NCBI RefSeq assembly: GCF_030731085.1
Contig: NZ_JASNFN010000002.1
Location: forward strand, 284,425 to 348,424
Direction: 5' to 3'
Origin: Blastococcus carthaginiensis
Lineage (GTDB): Bacteria; Actinomycetota; Actinomycetes; Mycobacteriales; Geodermatophilaceae
Length of the DNA: 64,000 bases
The translations under genes were made by a program, and so were the position numbers. The first letter of the stretch is position 1, and each line of letters starts with the position of its first letter. The notes under the pieces were generated by a model. That model did no database searches. It was not told the DNA's origin and saw only the letters and a program-made list of their open reading frames with translations. This document shows positions 1-8,170 of this stretch, one piece after another.

Positions 1-206
1 GCGAGACGGGCCTGCTCGTGCCGCCGGGCGACGTCGACGCGCTGGCCGCCGCGCTGGACCGGCTGGTCGCCGACGAGCCGCTGCGGTCGCGCCTGGCGGC
101 CGGCGCCGGGGCGCGTGCCCGCGCCTACGCCTGGCCGCACCTCGCCGGCTGCGTGACGGACGTCTACCGGCGGGTCCTGGAGCCGGTTCCCGCCCCCGTG
201 GCGTGA
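1..206 (+). CDS. Glycosyltransferase family 4, C-terminal fragment
   Basis: Only the last 68 or so residues lie in the window; the gene begins upstream of base 1. The reading frame opens with ETGLLVPPGD, the classic donor-sugar binding motif of GT-B (GT4) glycosyltransferases (family knowledge), followed by the usual C-terminal helices. Its stop overlaps the GTG of the next glycosyltransferase (GTGA at 203-206), so the two are probably co-translated in a cell-surface polysaccharide or glycoconjugate operon. Substrate cannot be told. Confidence 0.85.
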   Translation, partial: ETGLLVPPGDVDALAAALDRLVADEPLRSRLAAGAGARARAYAWPHLAGCVTDVYRRVLEPVPAPVA

Positions 207-2011
207 CGGCGCCCCGGGTCGCCGTCCTGGTGCCCGTGCACGACCAGGCCGCGTACCTGCCGCGCGCGCTCGACGGCCTGCTGTCCCAGCAGGTCGCCGA
301 CTGGGAGGCGGTCGTGGTCGACGACGGCTCCCGAGACCCCGACGCGGTGGCCGCGGTGCTCGCCGGCCTCCCCGACGACCGCATCCGCCTCCGCCACCAC
401 CCGGGCAACCGGGGCCTCGGGGCGGCGCTCAACGCGGGACTGGACGCGACGACCGCGCCGGTGGTCGCCTACCTCCCCGCCGACGACGTCTGGTTCGCCG
501 ACCACCTCGCGAGCCTGCTCGGCGCGCTGGCCGATCCTGCGGTCGCCCTCGCCCGCAGCGGCCTTCCCGAGCCGGCCGGCACGCCCTACGCCCAGCTCGT
601 GCAGGTCGCGCACCGGCGCACCGGCGCCCGGTGGACGGAGCGGGCGGAGCTGGAGAGCGACGACCTGGACCGGCTGTACTGGGCCCGGGTGACCGGCCCC
701 GGCCGGGTGGTGGACACCGGCCGGGTCACCTGCAGCTGGACCCGGCACCCCCGCCAGCGGTCGCGGGCCATCCGGGAGTCCTCCGACGGCGGGCTCAACG
801 TCTTCCGCAGCAGGTACCGGGTGAGCGGGCCGCTGCGGTTCGCCACGACCGACGGCGGGGAGACCGACGAGGTCGCGCGCTACGCCCGCTTCCGGGAGGC
901 GGCCTACCCCCGGTCGCCGGACGGCCTGGACGTCCTGGTGGTCGGTGAGCTCGCCTTCAACCCGGAACGGGTGCTGGCCCTGGCCGAGCGGGGCCACCGG
1001 CTCACCGGCCTGTGGACGGCCGACGGGCTGGGCGATGCGACCGTCGGCCCGCTGCCGTTCGGGCACGTCCCGGACCTGGACCGCGACGGCTGGCAGGAGG
1101 CGGTGCGGGCCCGGCCGCCGGACGTCGTGTGGGCGCAGCTGAACTGGCGGGCCGTCCCCTTCGCGCACGCCGTCCGCACCGCCTGCCCCGACCTGCCGTT
1201 CGTGTGGCACTTCAAGGAGGCGCCGCAGCGCAGCATCGTGCGCGGGGAGTGGCCGCTGCTCGCCGACCTCGTCTCCGGCGCGGACGCCTGCCTGCTCGCC
1301 ACCGAGGAGGAGCGGGACTGGTTCGCCGCCGCCCTCCGCGGCCGGGTCGACCGGGCCCGGCTGGGCGTGCTCGACGGCGACCTGCCCAAGCGCGAGTGGC
1401 TGGACGCACCGCGCAGCCCCAGGCTGTCCGACGCCGACGGGGAGAGCCACGCGGTCGTCGTCGGCCGCCCGTCGGGGTTCGACGCGCACTGGGTGGTGGA
1501 GCTGGCCCGCCGCGGGGTGCACACCCACCTCTACGGGCAGGTGCGGGCCCCCGGGCCGAAGGGCTCCTGGGCCGCCTGGCTGGACGCGGCGCTGGCCGCC
1601 GCCCCGGCACACGTGCACGTCCACCCCGCGGTGGGGCCGGAGGACTGGGTTCCCGAGCTGTCCCGCTACGACGCCGGCTGGCTGCACCGCTTCACCAGCA
1701 CCAACTGCGGGGAGCTCGCCCGGGCCACGTGGGACGACCTCAACTCCCCCGCCCGGCTGCCGGTGCTGCTGGCCGCCGGGCTCCCCCTGCTGCAGCAGGC
1801 GAACCCCGGCTCCCTCGTCTCCGTGGAGCGGGTGCTCCGCGCTGACGGGACCGGGCTGTTCTACCGGACCGCCGACGACGTGGCGGCGGTGCTGGCCGGG
1901 GAGCGGGCCGGGCGCCGGGGTGCGCGGGCGGCGCTGGCGGCGCGCGAGCGGCACACCTTCGACGCGCACGCCGACCGGCTCGTCGAGCTGTTCCGGTCGA
2001 TCGCGCGCTGA
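203..2011 (+). CDS. Two-domain glycosyltransferase (GT2 N-terminus plus GT4-like C-terminus)
   Basis: 602 residues. Residues 5-120 form a GT-A/GT2 domain: VAVLVPVHD strand, VVVDDGS nucleotide-binding motif near residue 38, and an ADDVW stretch near residue 94 in the place of the metal-binding DxD. Residues ~240-600 look like a second, GT-B-like module without a standard EX7E that I can assign. GTG start overlaps the upstream glycosyltransferase stop, and the stop abuts the convergent dehydrogenase remnant one base away. Likely works in assembly of a surface glycan in the cytoplasm or at the inner membrane face; acceptor and donor unknown. Confidence 0.8.
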   Translation: MTAPRVAVLVPVHDQAAYLPRALDGLLSQQVADWEAVVVDDGSRDPDAVAAVLAGLPDDRIRLRHHPGNRGLGAALNAGLDATTAPVVAYLPADDVWFADHLASLLGALADPAVALARSGLPEPAGTPYAQLVQVAHRRTGARWTERAELESDDLDRLYWARVTGPGRVVDTGRVTCSWTRHPRQRSRAIRESSDGGLNVFRSRYRVSGPLRFATTDGGETDEVARYARFREAAYPRSPDGLDVLVVGELAFNPERVLALAERGHRLTGLWTADGLGDATVGPLPFGHVPDLDRDGWQEAVRARPPDVVWAQLNWRAVPFAHAVRTACPDLPFVWHFKEAPQRSIVRGEWPLLADLVSGADACLLATEEERDWFAAALRGRVDRARLGVLDGDLPKREWLDAPRSPRLSDADGESHAVVVGRPSGFDAHWVVELARRGVHTHLYGQVRAPGPKGSWAAWLDAALAAAPAHVHVHPAVGPEDWVPELSRYDAGWLHRFTSTNCGELARATWDDLNSPARLPVLLAAGLPLLQQANPGSLVSVERVLRADGTGLFYRTADDVAAVLAGERAGRRGARAALAARERHTFDAHADRLVELFRSIAR

Positions 2012-2012
2012 C

Positions 2013-3136
2013 TCACGGGGCGCCCGCGACCTGCCCGTCGAACCGGAGCACCGCCTGCAGCGGCGGGGCGGGCAGCCGTCGCGCGGCCAGGTCGGCGAGC
2101 AGCCCCGGGCCCTCCTCGAACCCGACGACGTCGGTGACCAGGTGCCGGCGGACGTCGTCCCCCCGCTCCCGGAGCAGGTCGAGGGTGACCGCGGCCAGGG
2201 CCGTCCGCGGCCAGGCCCCGGCCACGCCGCGGGGCACCCGGCCGATCTGCGCGCAGACGAGCGACAGCCCGTTGTGGTGGAACTCCTCGCCGAGGCGGAC
2301 GCTCGGGGCCCCGCCCTGGTAGAGGCCGAGGTCCACGACGACGCCCTGGGGCCGCAGCGCCTTGAGCGCGGTCGCCAGCGCGGTGTCGTGACCGCGGCAC
2401 TGGAGGACGACGTCGGCTCCGTGGTCCCCCGGGCCGTTGCGCCAGCGCTCCTTCGCGGTGCGCCACGCCTGGCTCCCCGCGTCGTCCACGGCGGTCAGTC
2501 CCAGCGCCTCGGCGACCGCCCGGCGCCCCGCGACGGCTCGGCGACCACCACGTCGGCCGCGCCGTGCCGGACGGCGAGCAGCGCGGAGAGCAGTCCCACG
2601 ACCCCGCCACCGGTCACGAGCACCTGCCGGCCGCGGACGCCGTCGCCGACCGCCGCACCCGGCCCGGCGCACGCGGCCGCCGCGTGCAGCAGCCCGTTGA
2701 CGCGGATCGGCCCCATCTGGGCGAGGTAGACGCCCAGCAGCGGGTCCAGGTCGTCGGGCACCGGGACGGCGACCGACCCCGCCGGGTCGACGGTCCGGCC
2801 GGTCCGGTGGCCGTAGGCCATGGCCACCAGCGCGCCCTCGGGCAGCGCGTCCGCCCGGCTCTCGGTGACCCGGCCGACCTCCATGTAGCCCAGCCCGGTC
2901 ACCGGGTAGCCCGAGCGCCGACCGCCGGGACCGAACGCCCGCAGTTCCCGGTCCCAGCCCACCTGGTGATGCGGGTCGGTGCCGCGGACGAGAGCCACCT
3001 CCGTCCCGGCGCTGATCCCGCTCCACAGCGTGCTGACCCAGGCCTGGCCCGGCCCCGGCTCCGGCTCGACGTCGTCCAGCACCACCGGGCGGCCGGGCCC
3101 GGCGACGCCGATCGACCGGACCGCCCGGGCGCTCAC
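2013..3136 (-). pseudogene. Zinc-type alcohol/threonine dehydrogenase-like oxidoreductase, frameshifted
   Basis: The N-terminal ~205 residues (starting VSARAVRSIGVAG, with LWSGISAGTE and the Rossmann VLVTGGGVVGLLSAL) and the C-terminal ~165 residues (RAVAEALGLTAVDD to LRFDGQVAGAP) are in different frames. The break lies near 2515-2530, where the protein should run from VVVAEPSRG straight into RAVAEALG; a single missing base in a GC-rich stretch explains it. The family is the medium-chain dehydrogenase group with an ISAGTE motif (bi-domain oxidoreductase/BchC-like). GTG start overlaps the stop of the upstream Gfo/Idh remnant. Either a true pseudogene or a sequencing indel; the neighbour is also broken, which favours decay. 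Confidence 0.75.
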
Positions 3137-3824
3137 CGCCGCTCCCCCGCGGTCGCCGGCACCTGGACGACGCCGTTCCCGGCAGCCGCCGCGTCGACGG
3201 GATCGACCTGCCGCTCGACGGTGCGCTCCCCGTCCCCGTCGGTGACGATCAGCCGGTGCTCGGTGAGCCACAGCGCGCGCCCGGGGGCGACCAGCTCCAC
3301 GCCGATCCGGGTGCCCCGGGGCAGCAGGCAGCTGCTGGCGAACGAGCCGACCGCACCGGACTCGAACCGCAGTGCGGCCGTGCAGACGTCGAGGACGTCC
3401 CCCGGGCCGTCCGGCGACCGCGAGCCGACCGCCGACCCGCCGGTCACCTCGCCGACCAGCAGCCGGGCGACGTCGAACAGGTGGGTGGCCGCTCGACGGT
3501 CTGCCCGCCCGACCGGTCCTGGCGGGCCCACCGGTCCATCCGCGGCGCCTTGTCCAGCCAGGTCGCGAGCACCATCCGGGCCGGCGCCCCGGCGAGCAGC
3601 TCCCGGGCGGCGTCGACGGTGTCCAGGTAGCGCCAGTGGTAGCCCACCGAGGTGAGCAGCCCTGTCTCCTGGATGCGGGTGGCCAGGCGATCGGCGGTGG
3701 CCCGGGCGCGCTCGCGCTGCGGTTCCGCGATGCCGACGACCGCCACGCCGTCCTGGGCGGCGAGCGAGTCCGCGTGCCGGCCACCGGTGAAGCCGGCCCC
3801 GACGAGTCCGATCCGCGTGCTCAC
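3133..3824 (-). pseudogene. Gfo/Idh/MocA-family sugar oxidoreductase, frameshifted and internally deleted
   Basis: GTG at 3824 begins RIGLVGAGFTGGRHADSL, a typical NAD(P)-binding start. The sequence jumps from ERARATADRL (about residue 50) directly into TRIQETGLLTSVGYHWRYLD, which in full-length relatives lies some 70 residues further on, so the segment carrying the EKP motif is missing. A frameshift near 3485 then separates RQDRSGGQTVE from THLFDVARLLVGE. The C-terminus is also short. About 230 codons remain versus ~330-370 in the family. It pairs by a GTGA overlap with the broken dehydrogenase downstream. Probably a dead inositol/sugar dehydrogenase gene. Confidence 0.75.
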
Positions 3825-3954
3825 CCCGGGGCTGGTTCCCCGGGCCGGCCCCCACCAACCGACGGACGCGGCTCCGGACCGGACGGGACCTGCGAGCAGT
3901 CCGGGCCGTGCCGCCCGGCGCGCGCGGCGACGCGGCATCCGGTAGGCCGGGAAG

Positions 3955-4788
3955 ATGCATCTGCAGCTGGGCGCCCGCCGCGTCGACCTCGCCGAACGCC
4001 CCCTGGTGGTCGGGATCCTCAACCGGACGCGGGACTCCTTCCACGACGGGGACGCGTACTTCGCGCTGGACCGGCTGCTGGCCCGGGCCGAGCAGCTGGT
4101 GGCCGACGGCGCCGACGTGCTGGAGGTCGGTGCGCGCCCGGGCGGCGTCGGGGTCGCGGAGGTCTCGGCGGACGAGGAGTGCCACCTCGCGGCCGGCACG
4201 GTCGCCGCGCTCCGCTCCCGGTTCGACCTGCCGCTGGCCGTCGACACCACCCGCGCGGCCGTCGCCGCGGCCGCGTTCGCCGAGGGGGCGGTCCTCGGCA
4301 ACGACATGAGCGGCTTCCGGGACCCGGGCTACCTGCCGGCCGCCGCCTCTGCCGGAGCGGCCGTGATCGCCACGCACATCCGCCGACCGCCCGGGGTCCC
4401 GGACCCGGATCCCGACTACGCCGACCTGCTGGGCGAGGTGTGCGGCCGGCTGACGGAGCTCGTCAAGGCCGCCGAAGCGGCCGGGATCGGCCGGGACCGG
4501 ATCGTCCTGGACCCCGGGATCGACCTCGGCAAGTCCTGGCAGCAGTCGCTGCGGCTGCTCGCCCGGCTGGACGAGGTCGCGGCGCTGGGCCTGCCGGTGC
4601 TGGTCGCGGTCTCGAACAAGATCTTCCTCCGCCGTGCGCTGGAGCTCGGCGACGCACCGCTCGACGTCGCCACCTCGGCGGCCTGCGCCCTGGGGGCCGC
4701 GTGCGGCGGCCACGTCGTGCGGGTGCACGACGCCCGCGTCGGCCGGCAGGCCGCCGACCTCACGTACGCCGTGCGCTCGGCGCGCTGA
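3955..4788 (+). CDS. Dihydropteroate synthase-family protein (FolP2-like)
   Basis: 277 residues, pterin-binding TIM barrel. Landmarks: VGILNRTRDSF (residues 19-29), VDTTRAAVAAAA (~97), NDMSG (116-120), LDPGIDLGK (~187), a late SNK and VRVHD. Authentic DHPS has NVTPDSFSDGG and a SRK loop. The changes here (NRTRDSF, SNK) resemble the second mycobacterial homologue FolP2, which is reported not to have DHPS activity, so folate synthesis should not be assumed. ATG start follows a ~130-base gap after the divergent Gfo/Idh remnant; the methyltransferase gene follows closely. Cytoplasmic. Family sure, activity uncertain. Confidence 0.8.
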   Translation: MHLQLGARRVDLAERPLVVGILNRTRDSFHDGDAYFALDRLLARAEQLVADGADVLEVGARPGGVGVAEVSADEECHLAAGTVAALRSRFDLPLAVDTTRAAVAAAAFAEGAVLGNDMSGFRDPGYLPAAASAGAAVIATHIRRPPGVPDPDPDYADLLGEVCGRLTELVKAAEAAGIGRDRIVLDPGIDLGKSWQQSLRLLARLDEVAALGLPVLVAVSNKIFLRRALELGDAPLDVATSAACALGAACGGHVVRVHDARVGRQAADLTYAVRSAR

Positions 4789-4808
4789 CCGCGCCCGCGG
4801 CGCTGGTC

Positions 4809-5492
4809 GTGCGGGCGGACGCCGGCGACCTGCTGCCGGGCTTTCCGGGCGGCTCCGTCGACGCGGTCGTCACCGATCCGCCGTGGAACCTCGGCCGTCC
4901 CTACGGCCGCCACGACGACCGGCTGCCCGAGGGCGAATACCTCGGCTGGCTGCGCCGGCTCCTGGGCGAGTGCGCCCGGGTCAGCCGCGGCCCCGTCGTC
5001 GCCTGCATCGGGACGCACAACGCCACCCGGGTCCCGTCCCTGCTGCAGGGCAGCGGTCTGCGGATCGCCGCCTGGCTCGACTGGCACCGCGAGCCGGGCG
5101 CGCCCGAGGCGGTGGTGATCGCCGCACCGCCCGGCTGGTACCCGCCGGCGCGGCGGCTCGACACCGCCCGCCGCGTGCTGGCCCGCACCCCGGAGCTGCG
5201 CCGGCGCCTGGGGCACCCGGTGCCCAAGCCGGTCCCGGTGATGGCGGCGCTGGTGCGGCTCGCCTGCCCGCCCGGCGGGGTCGTCCTGGACCCCTGCGCG
5301 GGCACGGGGGCGACGCTGGTCGCCGCACGGCGGGTCGGCCGCCGGTCGATCGGGGTGGAGCTCGAGGAGCGCTGGTGCCGCACGGCGGCGTCCCGGCTGG
5401 CGCCCGCCCCGGCGGGCCGGGGGGGGCGCCGGGCCTGGCCACAGCGGGGCCGGGCCGGGCCCGCCGCGCTCGGCGTGCGGAAGAGCGCGTAG
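4809..5492 (+). CDS. Orphan site-specific DNA methyltransferase (DPPW type)
   Basis: From GTG 4809 the protein has 227 residues: DPPWN (catalytic motif IV) at 23-27 and the AdoMet-binding motif DPCAGTGAT at 161-169. Motif IV before motif I indicates a circularly permuted, beta-class amino-methyltransferase (N6-adenine or N4-cytosine). No restriction gene is nearby, so it is orphan. The coding similarity seems to end near 5400; the last ~30 residues, after a run of G at 5419-5426, look like filler. They run antisense into the convergent Yellow-family gene. A CTG near 4785 is an alternative upstream start. Confidence 0.75.
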   Translation: MRADAGDLLPGFPGGSVDAVVTDPPWNLGRPYGRHDDRLPEGEYLGWLRRLLGECARVSRGPVVACIGTHNATRVPSLLQGSGLRIAAWLDWHREPGAPEAVVIAAPPGWYPPARRLDTARRVLARTPELRRRLGHPVPKPVPVMAALVRLACPPGGVVLDPCAGTGATLVAARRVGRRSIGVELEERWCRTAASRLAPAPAGRGGRRAWPQRGRAGPAALGVRKSA

Positions 5493-6553
5493 GGCCGCCG
5501 CCGCTGGTCCTCTCCCCCGCGGTACTTACCCTGCCGGTACAGCTGGTTGGCCGTCACGTAGAGGTGCCCGTCGGCGGCCACGCTCATGGTGTCGGGCCAC
5601 AGCAGCCGCGGGTCGTGCACCACGGTCTCCCACGAGCCGTCGGGCAGCCGCCGGTGGATCGCGTCGTGCTCCCCGTCGGTGACGTAGAGCCGGCCTGCGT
5701 CGTCGGTCTCCAGGCCGTCGCTGACGCACCCCTTGTCGCCCTCGTCCCGCACGGTGGCGGCGACGGCGTCGTCGTCCTGCGAGCGGTCGACCAGCGCGTC
5801 CACCGACACGCTGTACCAGCGGCGCCCGGCCAGCGGGCAGTAGTACAGCCGGTCGCCGTCGGCGGCGATCGCGATGCCGTCGGCGCCCATGGTCACCGGC
5901 TGCACCTCGCCGTCGGGCGACCGCTCGGCGAACTCCACGCCCTCGACCACCATCCGCAGGTCCGGCGGGGTCGCGGCCTTGGTGCTCGGGTGCTCGTGCA
6001 GGCGGCGCCACGACTCCCTCGACGCCAGGTCCACCACGATGATCCCGTTCGGCCCCTGGTCGGAGGAGTCGGTGATGAAGGCGCAGCCGCCCTCGCCCCG
6101 CCGCAGGTCGAAGCGGACGTCGTTGAGGTACGTCGTCGGCAGCGCCACGTCGGCCGGGAAGAGGACCACCCGCTCGACGGTGTCGGTCGCCAGGTCGACG
6201 CAGACCAGCTTCGGCCCGCCGTGCTCCGTCGGCCGGAACATCGGGCTGCCGGTGTCGAGCAACCACAGCCGGTCGGCCGGGTCGACGACCACGCTCTGCA
6301 CCGAGACCAGCCGTTCGGGGTCTGCGTCGGAGCGGTTGTCGTTGAGCTCCTGCGACGGGTAGGCGACCGCCTGCCCGTCCCGCAGTTCGGCGACCGTGAA
6401 ACCGACGTCGTCACCCCACTTGGGGTAGCAGACGAAGACCCGCCCGCCGTGGGAGACCGTGACCCCGGTGGGCATCGCGCCGTCGAACAGGTGGACGACC
6501 TCGAGGTCGCCCACCCGCTCGTCGGTCGCGAGCCGCAGCTCGGCCGTCGTCAC
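4901..6553 (-). CDS. Yellow/major royal jelly family (L-dopachrome tautomerase-related) beta-propeller protein with read-through tail
   Basis: GTG at 6553 opens a 550-codon frame. Residues 1-365 match the Yellow/MRJP beta-propeller family (VTVSHGGRVFVCYPKW, YLNDVRFDL, FITDSSDQGPNGIIVVDL, DGIAIAADGDRLYYCPL, YVTANQLYRQ). The family normally stops right after a PY.LFR motif, which here is RPYALFRTP near 5465. Beyond it, about 185 low-complexity Arg/Pro residues are simply the antisense of the methyltransferase gene. I infer that the original stop was lost or that the real end is unclear. The start overlaps the upstream esterase stop (GTGA). No signal peptide is seen; bacterial substrate unknown. 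Confidence 0.7.
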   Translation of the reverse strand: MTTAELRLATDERVGDLEVVHLFDGAMPTGVTVSHGGRVFVCYPKWGDDVGFTVAELRDGQAVAYPSQELNDNRSDADPERLVSVQSVVVDPADRLWLLDTGSPMFRPTEHGGPKLVCVDLATDTVERVVLFPADVALPTTYLNDVRFDLRRGEGGCAFITDSSDQGPNGIIVVDLASRESWRRLHEHPSTKAATPPDLRMVVEGVEFAERSPDGEVQPVTMGADGIAIAADGDRLYYCPLAGRRWYSVSVDALVDRSQDDDAVAATVRDEGDKGCVSDGLETDDAGRLYVTDGEHDAIHRRLPDGSWETVVHDPRLLWPDTMSVAADGHLYVTANQLYRQGKYRGGEDQRRRPYALFRTPSAAGPARPRCGQARRPPRPAGAGASRDAAVRHQRSSSSTPIDRRPTRRAATSVAPVPAQGSRTTPPGGQASRTSAAITGTGLGTGCPRRRRSSGVRASTRRAVSSRRAGGYQPGGAAITTASGAPGSRCQSSQAAIRRPLPCSRDGTRVALCVPMQATTGPRLTRAHSPRSRRSQPRYSPSGSRSSWRP

Positions 6554-8148
6554 CGGGCGGTGCTGCCGGACGGCGTGGCGCCGACCGCCGGCCGGGCGGC
6601 ACCGAGGGCGCGGACGAAGTGCTGCGCCGCTTCCTGCTGCGCCTGCTCGGCCTTGTCCAGCACCGCGGCGGCACCGAAGAACTCGTGCATGACGCCCGCG
6701 TAATAGCGGTGCGTCGTGGCGACGCCGGCGGCCTCCAGGTTCTCCGCGAACTGCTGCCCCTGGCTGCGCAGCACGTCGCGCTCGTCGGTGATGACCAGCG
6801 TCGGCGGCATGAGCGCCAGCTGCTCGCGGCTCCAGCCGAGCAGGTCGATGCGCGGGTCCTTCGCCGCGTCCGGCTGCCCCTCGAAGGCGTGCATGGCCAT
6901 CCAGGAGAGCAACGCCCGGTTCAGCGGGCGCGCATCGGCGGCGTCCTCCATCGACTCGCCGAACTGCTCACCGGTGGTCACCGGGTAGACGCTCACGATC
7001 GCCGCCGGGACGGGCTCGCCTGCCTGCGCGAGCTGGAGCACCGCGGCCGGCGCCATGTTGCCGCCGACGGACTCGCCGCCGATGCCGATGCGCGACGGGT
7101 CGCCGCCGAGCTCGGCGATGTGCTGCACGGTCCACCGGTAGGCGGCCAGGACGTCGTCGTGCGAGGCGGGGAAGACCGCCTCGGGCGCCCGCCGGTAGTC
7201 GGGGCTGACCACGATGGCGCCGGTCTTGTTGGTCAGGCCGCGGCAGGAGTCGTCGTAGTGGTCGTCGATGTCGAACAGCACCCAGCCGCCGCCGTGGATC
7301 CACATGATGACCGGCAGGGCCTCGGCCCCGGCGTCCTTGGGCTTGTAGACGCGCATGCGCATCTGCCCGCCGGCGGCGTCGGGGATCACGATGTCCTCGA
7401 CCGAGCCGACCTCCTCGGGGCCCTCGAGGCCCTTGTCGGCCATGACCTTCTGGACGGCTTCCTTCGGGCCCGGCTGCTTGCGCGCCTGGTCGGGCTCGAG
7501 GATCTCGAACGGCAGCGGGCCGAGGGAGGAGTGCGCGTCGACGATCGCCTGCGCCTGGGGGTCGAGCAACCCGGAGGCGTCGGTGGCCATCTCCTTCTTC
7601 TTGCCCTCCAGCATGTCGCGGACCTGGTCGAGGGGCTTGGCCAGCATCCCGGCGACCTTCTCGGCGACGCCCTCGCTCGGGGCGTTCGGGTGCGGCCGGG
7701 TGGGCGCCTGCCGCTTGGCGGCCAGGAACTCCTTCCCCAGCTGGGCCATGCGCTCCGGTCCGGCCTTCTGGCGGAACTCGGGCAGCTCTTCCTTCTCCTC
7801 GTCGTCCACGTGGTGCCGGACGACCTGCATGAGCGAGGTGAGCGCCTGCTCGAACTCCTGCTCCCCCGGCTCGGTGCGGCCGAGGACGACGAGGATCTCC
7901 TTGATCTCCTGGTGCTCGTGCTCGGCGTCGTCGTGCTCGTCGGTCATCCCGATCTCGGTCCAGATCGGGTAGAGCACCGTCTCCTCGGCGAACGCGTGCA
8001 GCGCCAGCTCGAAGGAGACCTGGTCGACGAGGACGCGGCGGTTGCCGCGGCCGGCTTCCAGGTGCTGGAACTGCCGCTCGACGATCGCGTGGTCGTCGGC
8101 GATCAGGTGGTCGATGTCGCCGGGCAGGGTCGGGTAGTCCAGGGCCAC
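6550..8148 (-). CDS. Hemerythrin-like (HHE) domain fused to HSL-type alpha/beta-hydrolase
   Basis: GTG 8148 is preferred to the ATG at 8178 because AGGAGG sits six bases upstream; 532 residues. Residues ~10-130 carry a hemerythrin/HHE pattern (DDHAIVERQF, ALHAFAEETVLYP, HEHQEIKEI, VVRHHVDDEE) with His/Glu/Asp ligands for a di-iron site. After a charged linker (~150-240), residues ~250-515 are a fold-3 (hormone-sensitive lipase family) hydrolase: oxyanion HGGGW 285-289, nucleophile elbow GESVGG with Ser360, Asp in ITDERD, His488 in MHEFFG. No signal peptide. Lies between rnz and the Yellow-family gene in one tight operon. The domain combination is rare; function could be redox- or oxygen-gated ester hydrolysis (inference). 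Confidence 0.85.
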   Translation of the reverse strand: MALDYPTLPGDIDHLIADDHAIVERQFQHLEAGRGNRRVLVDQVSFELALHAFAEETVLYPIWTEIGMTDEHDDAEHEHQEIKEILVVLGRTEPGEQEFEQALTSLMQVVRHHVDDEEKEELPEFRQKAGPERMAQLGKEFLAAKRQAPTRPHPNAPSEGVAEKVAGMLAKPLDQVRDMLEGKKKEMATDASGLLDPQAQAIVDAHSSLGPLPFEILEPDQARKQPGPKEAVQKVMADKGLEGPEEVGSVEDIVIPDAAGGQMRMRVYKPKDAGAEALPVIMWIHGGGWVLFDIDDHYDDSCRGLTNKTGAIVVSPDYRRAPEAVFPASHDDVLAAYRWTVQHIAELGGDPSRIGIGGESVGGNMAPAAVLQLAQAGEPVPAAIVSVYPVTTGEQFGESMEDAADARPLNRALLSWMAMHAFEGQPDAAKDPRIDLLGWSREQLALMPPTLVITDERDVLRSQGQQFAENLEAAGVATTHRYYAGVMHEFFGAAAVLDKAEQAQQEAAQHFVRALGAARPAVGATPSGSTAR

Positions 8149-8170
8149 GGGTGGCCTCCTCTTCTCTCCG

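Noticed and set aside
164..1969. Long 601-codon open frame on the minus strand opposite the glycosyltransferase
   Set aside because: High-GC antisense shadow: Arg/Pro/Gly/Val-rich, no domain, and the plus strand carries clear GT motifs.
3372..4808. Plus-strand extension of the methyltransferase frame far upstream
   Set aside because: Low-complexity Arg/Gly-rich translation across the FolP-like gene; family similarity starts only at about 4809.
4809..5492. Restriction-modification system
   Set aside because: No restriction endonuclease, specificity subunit or defence gene lies nearby; treated as an orphan methyltransferase.
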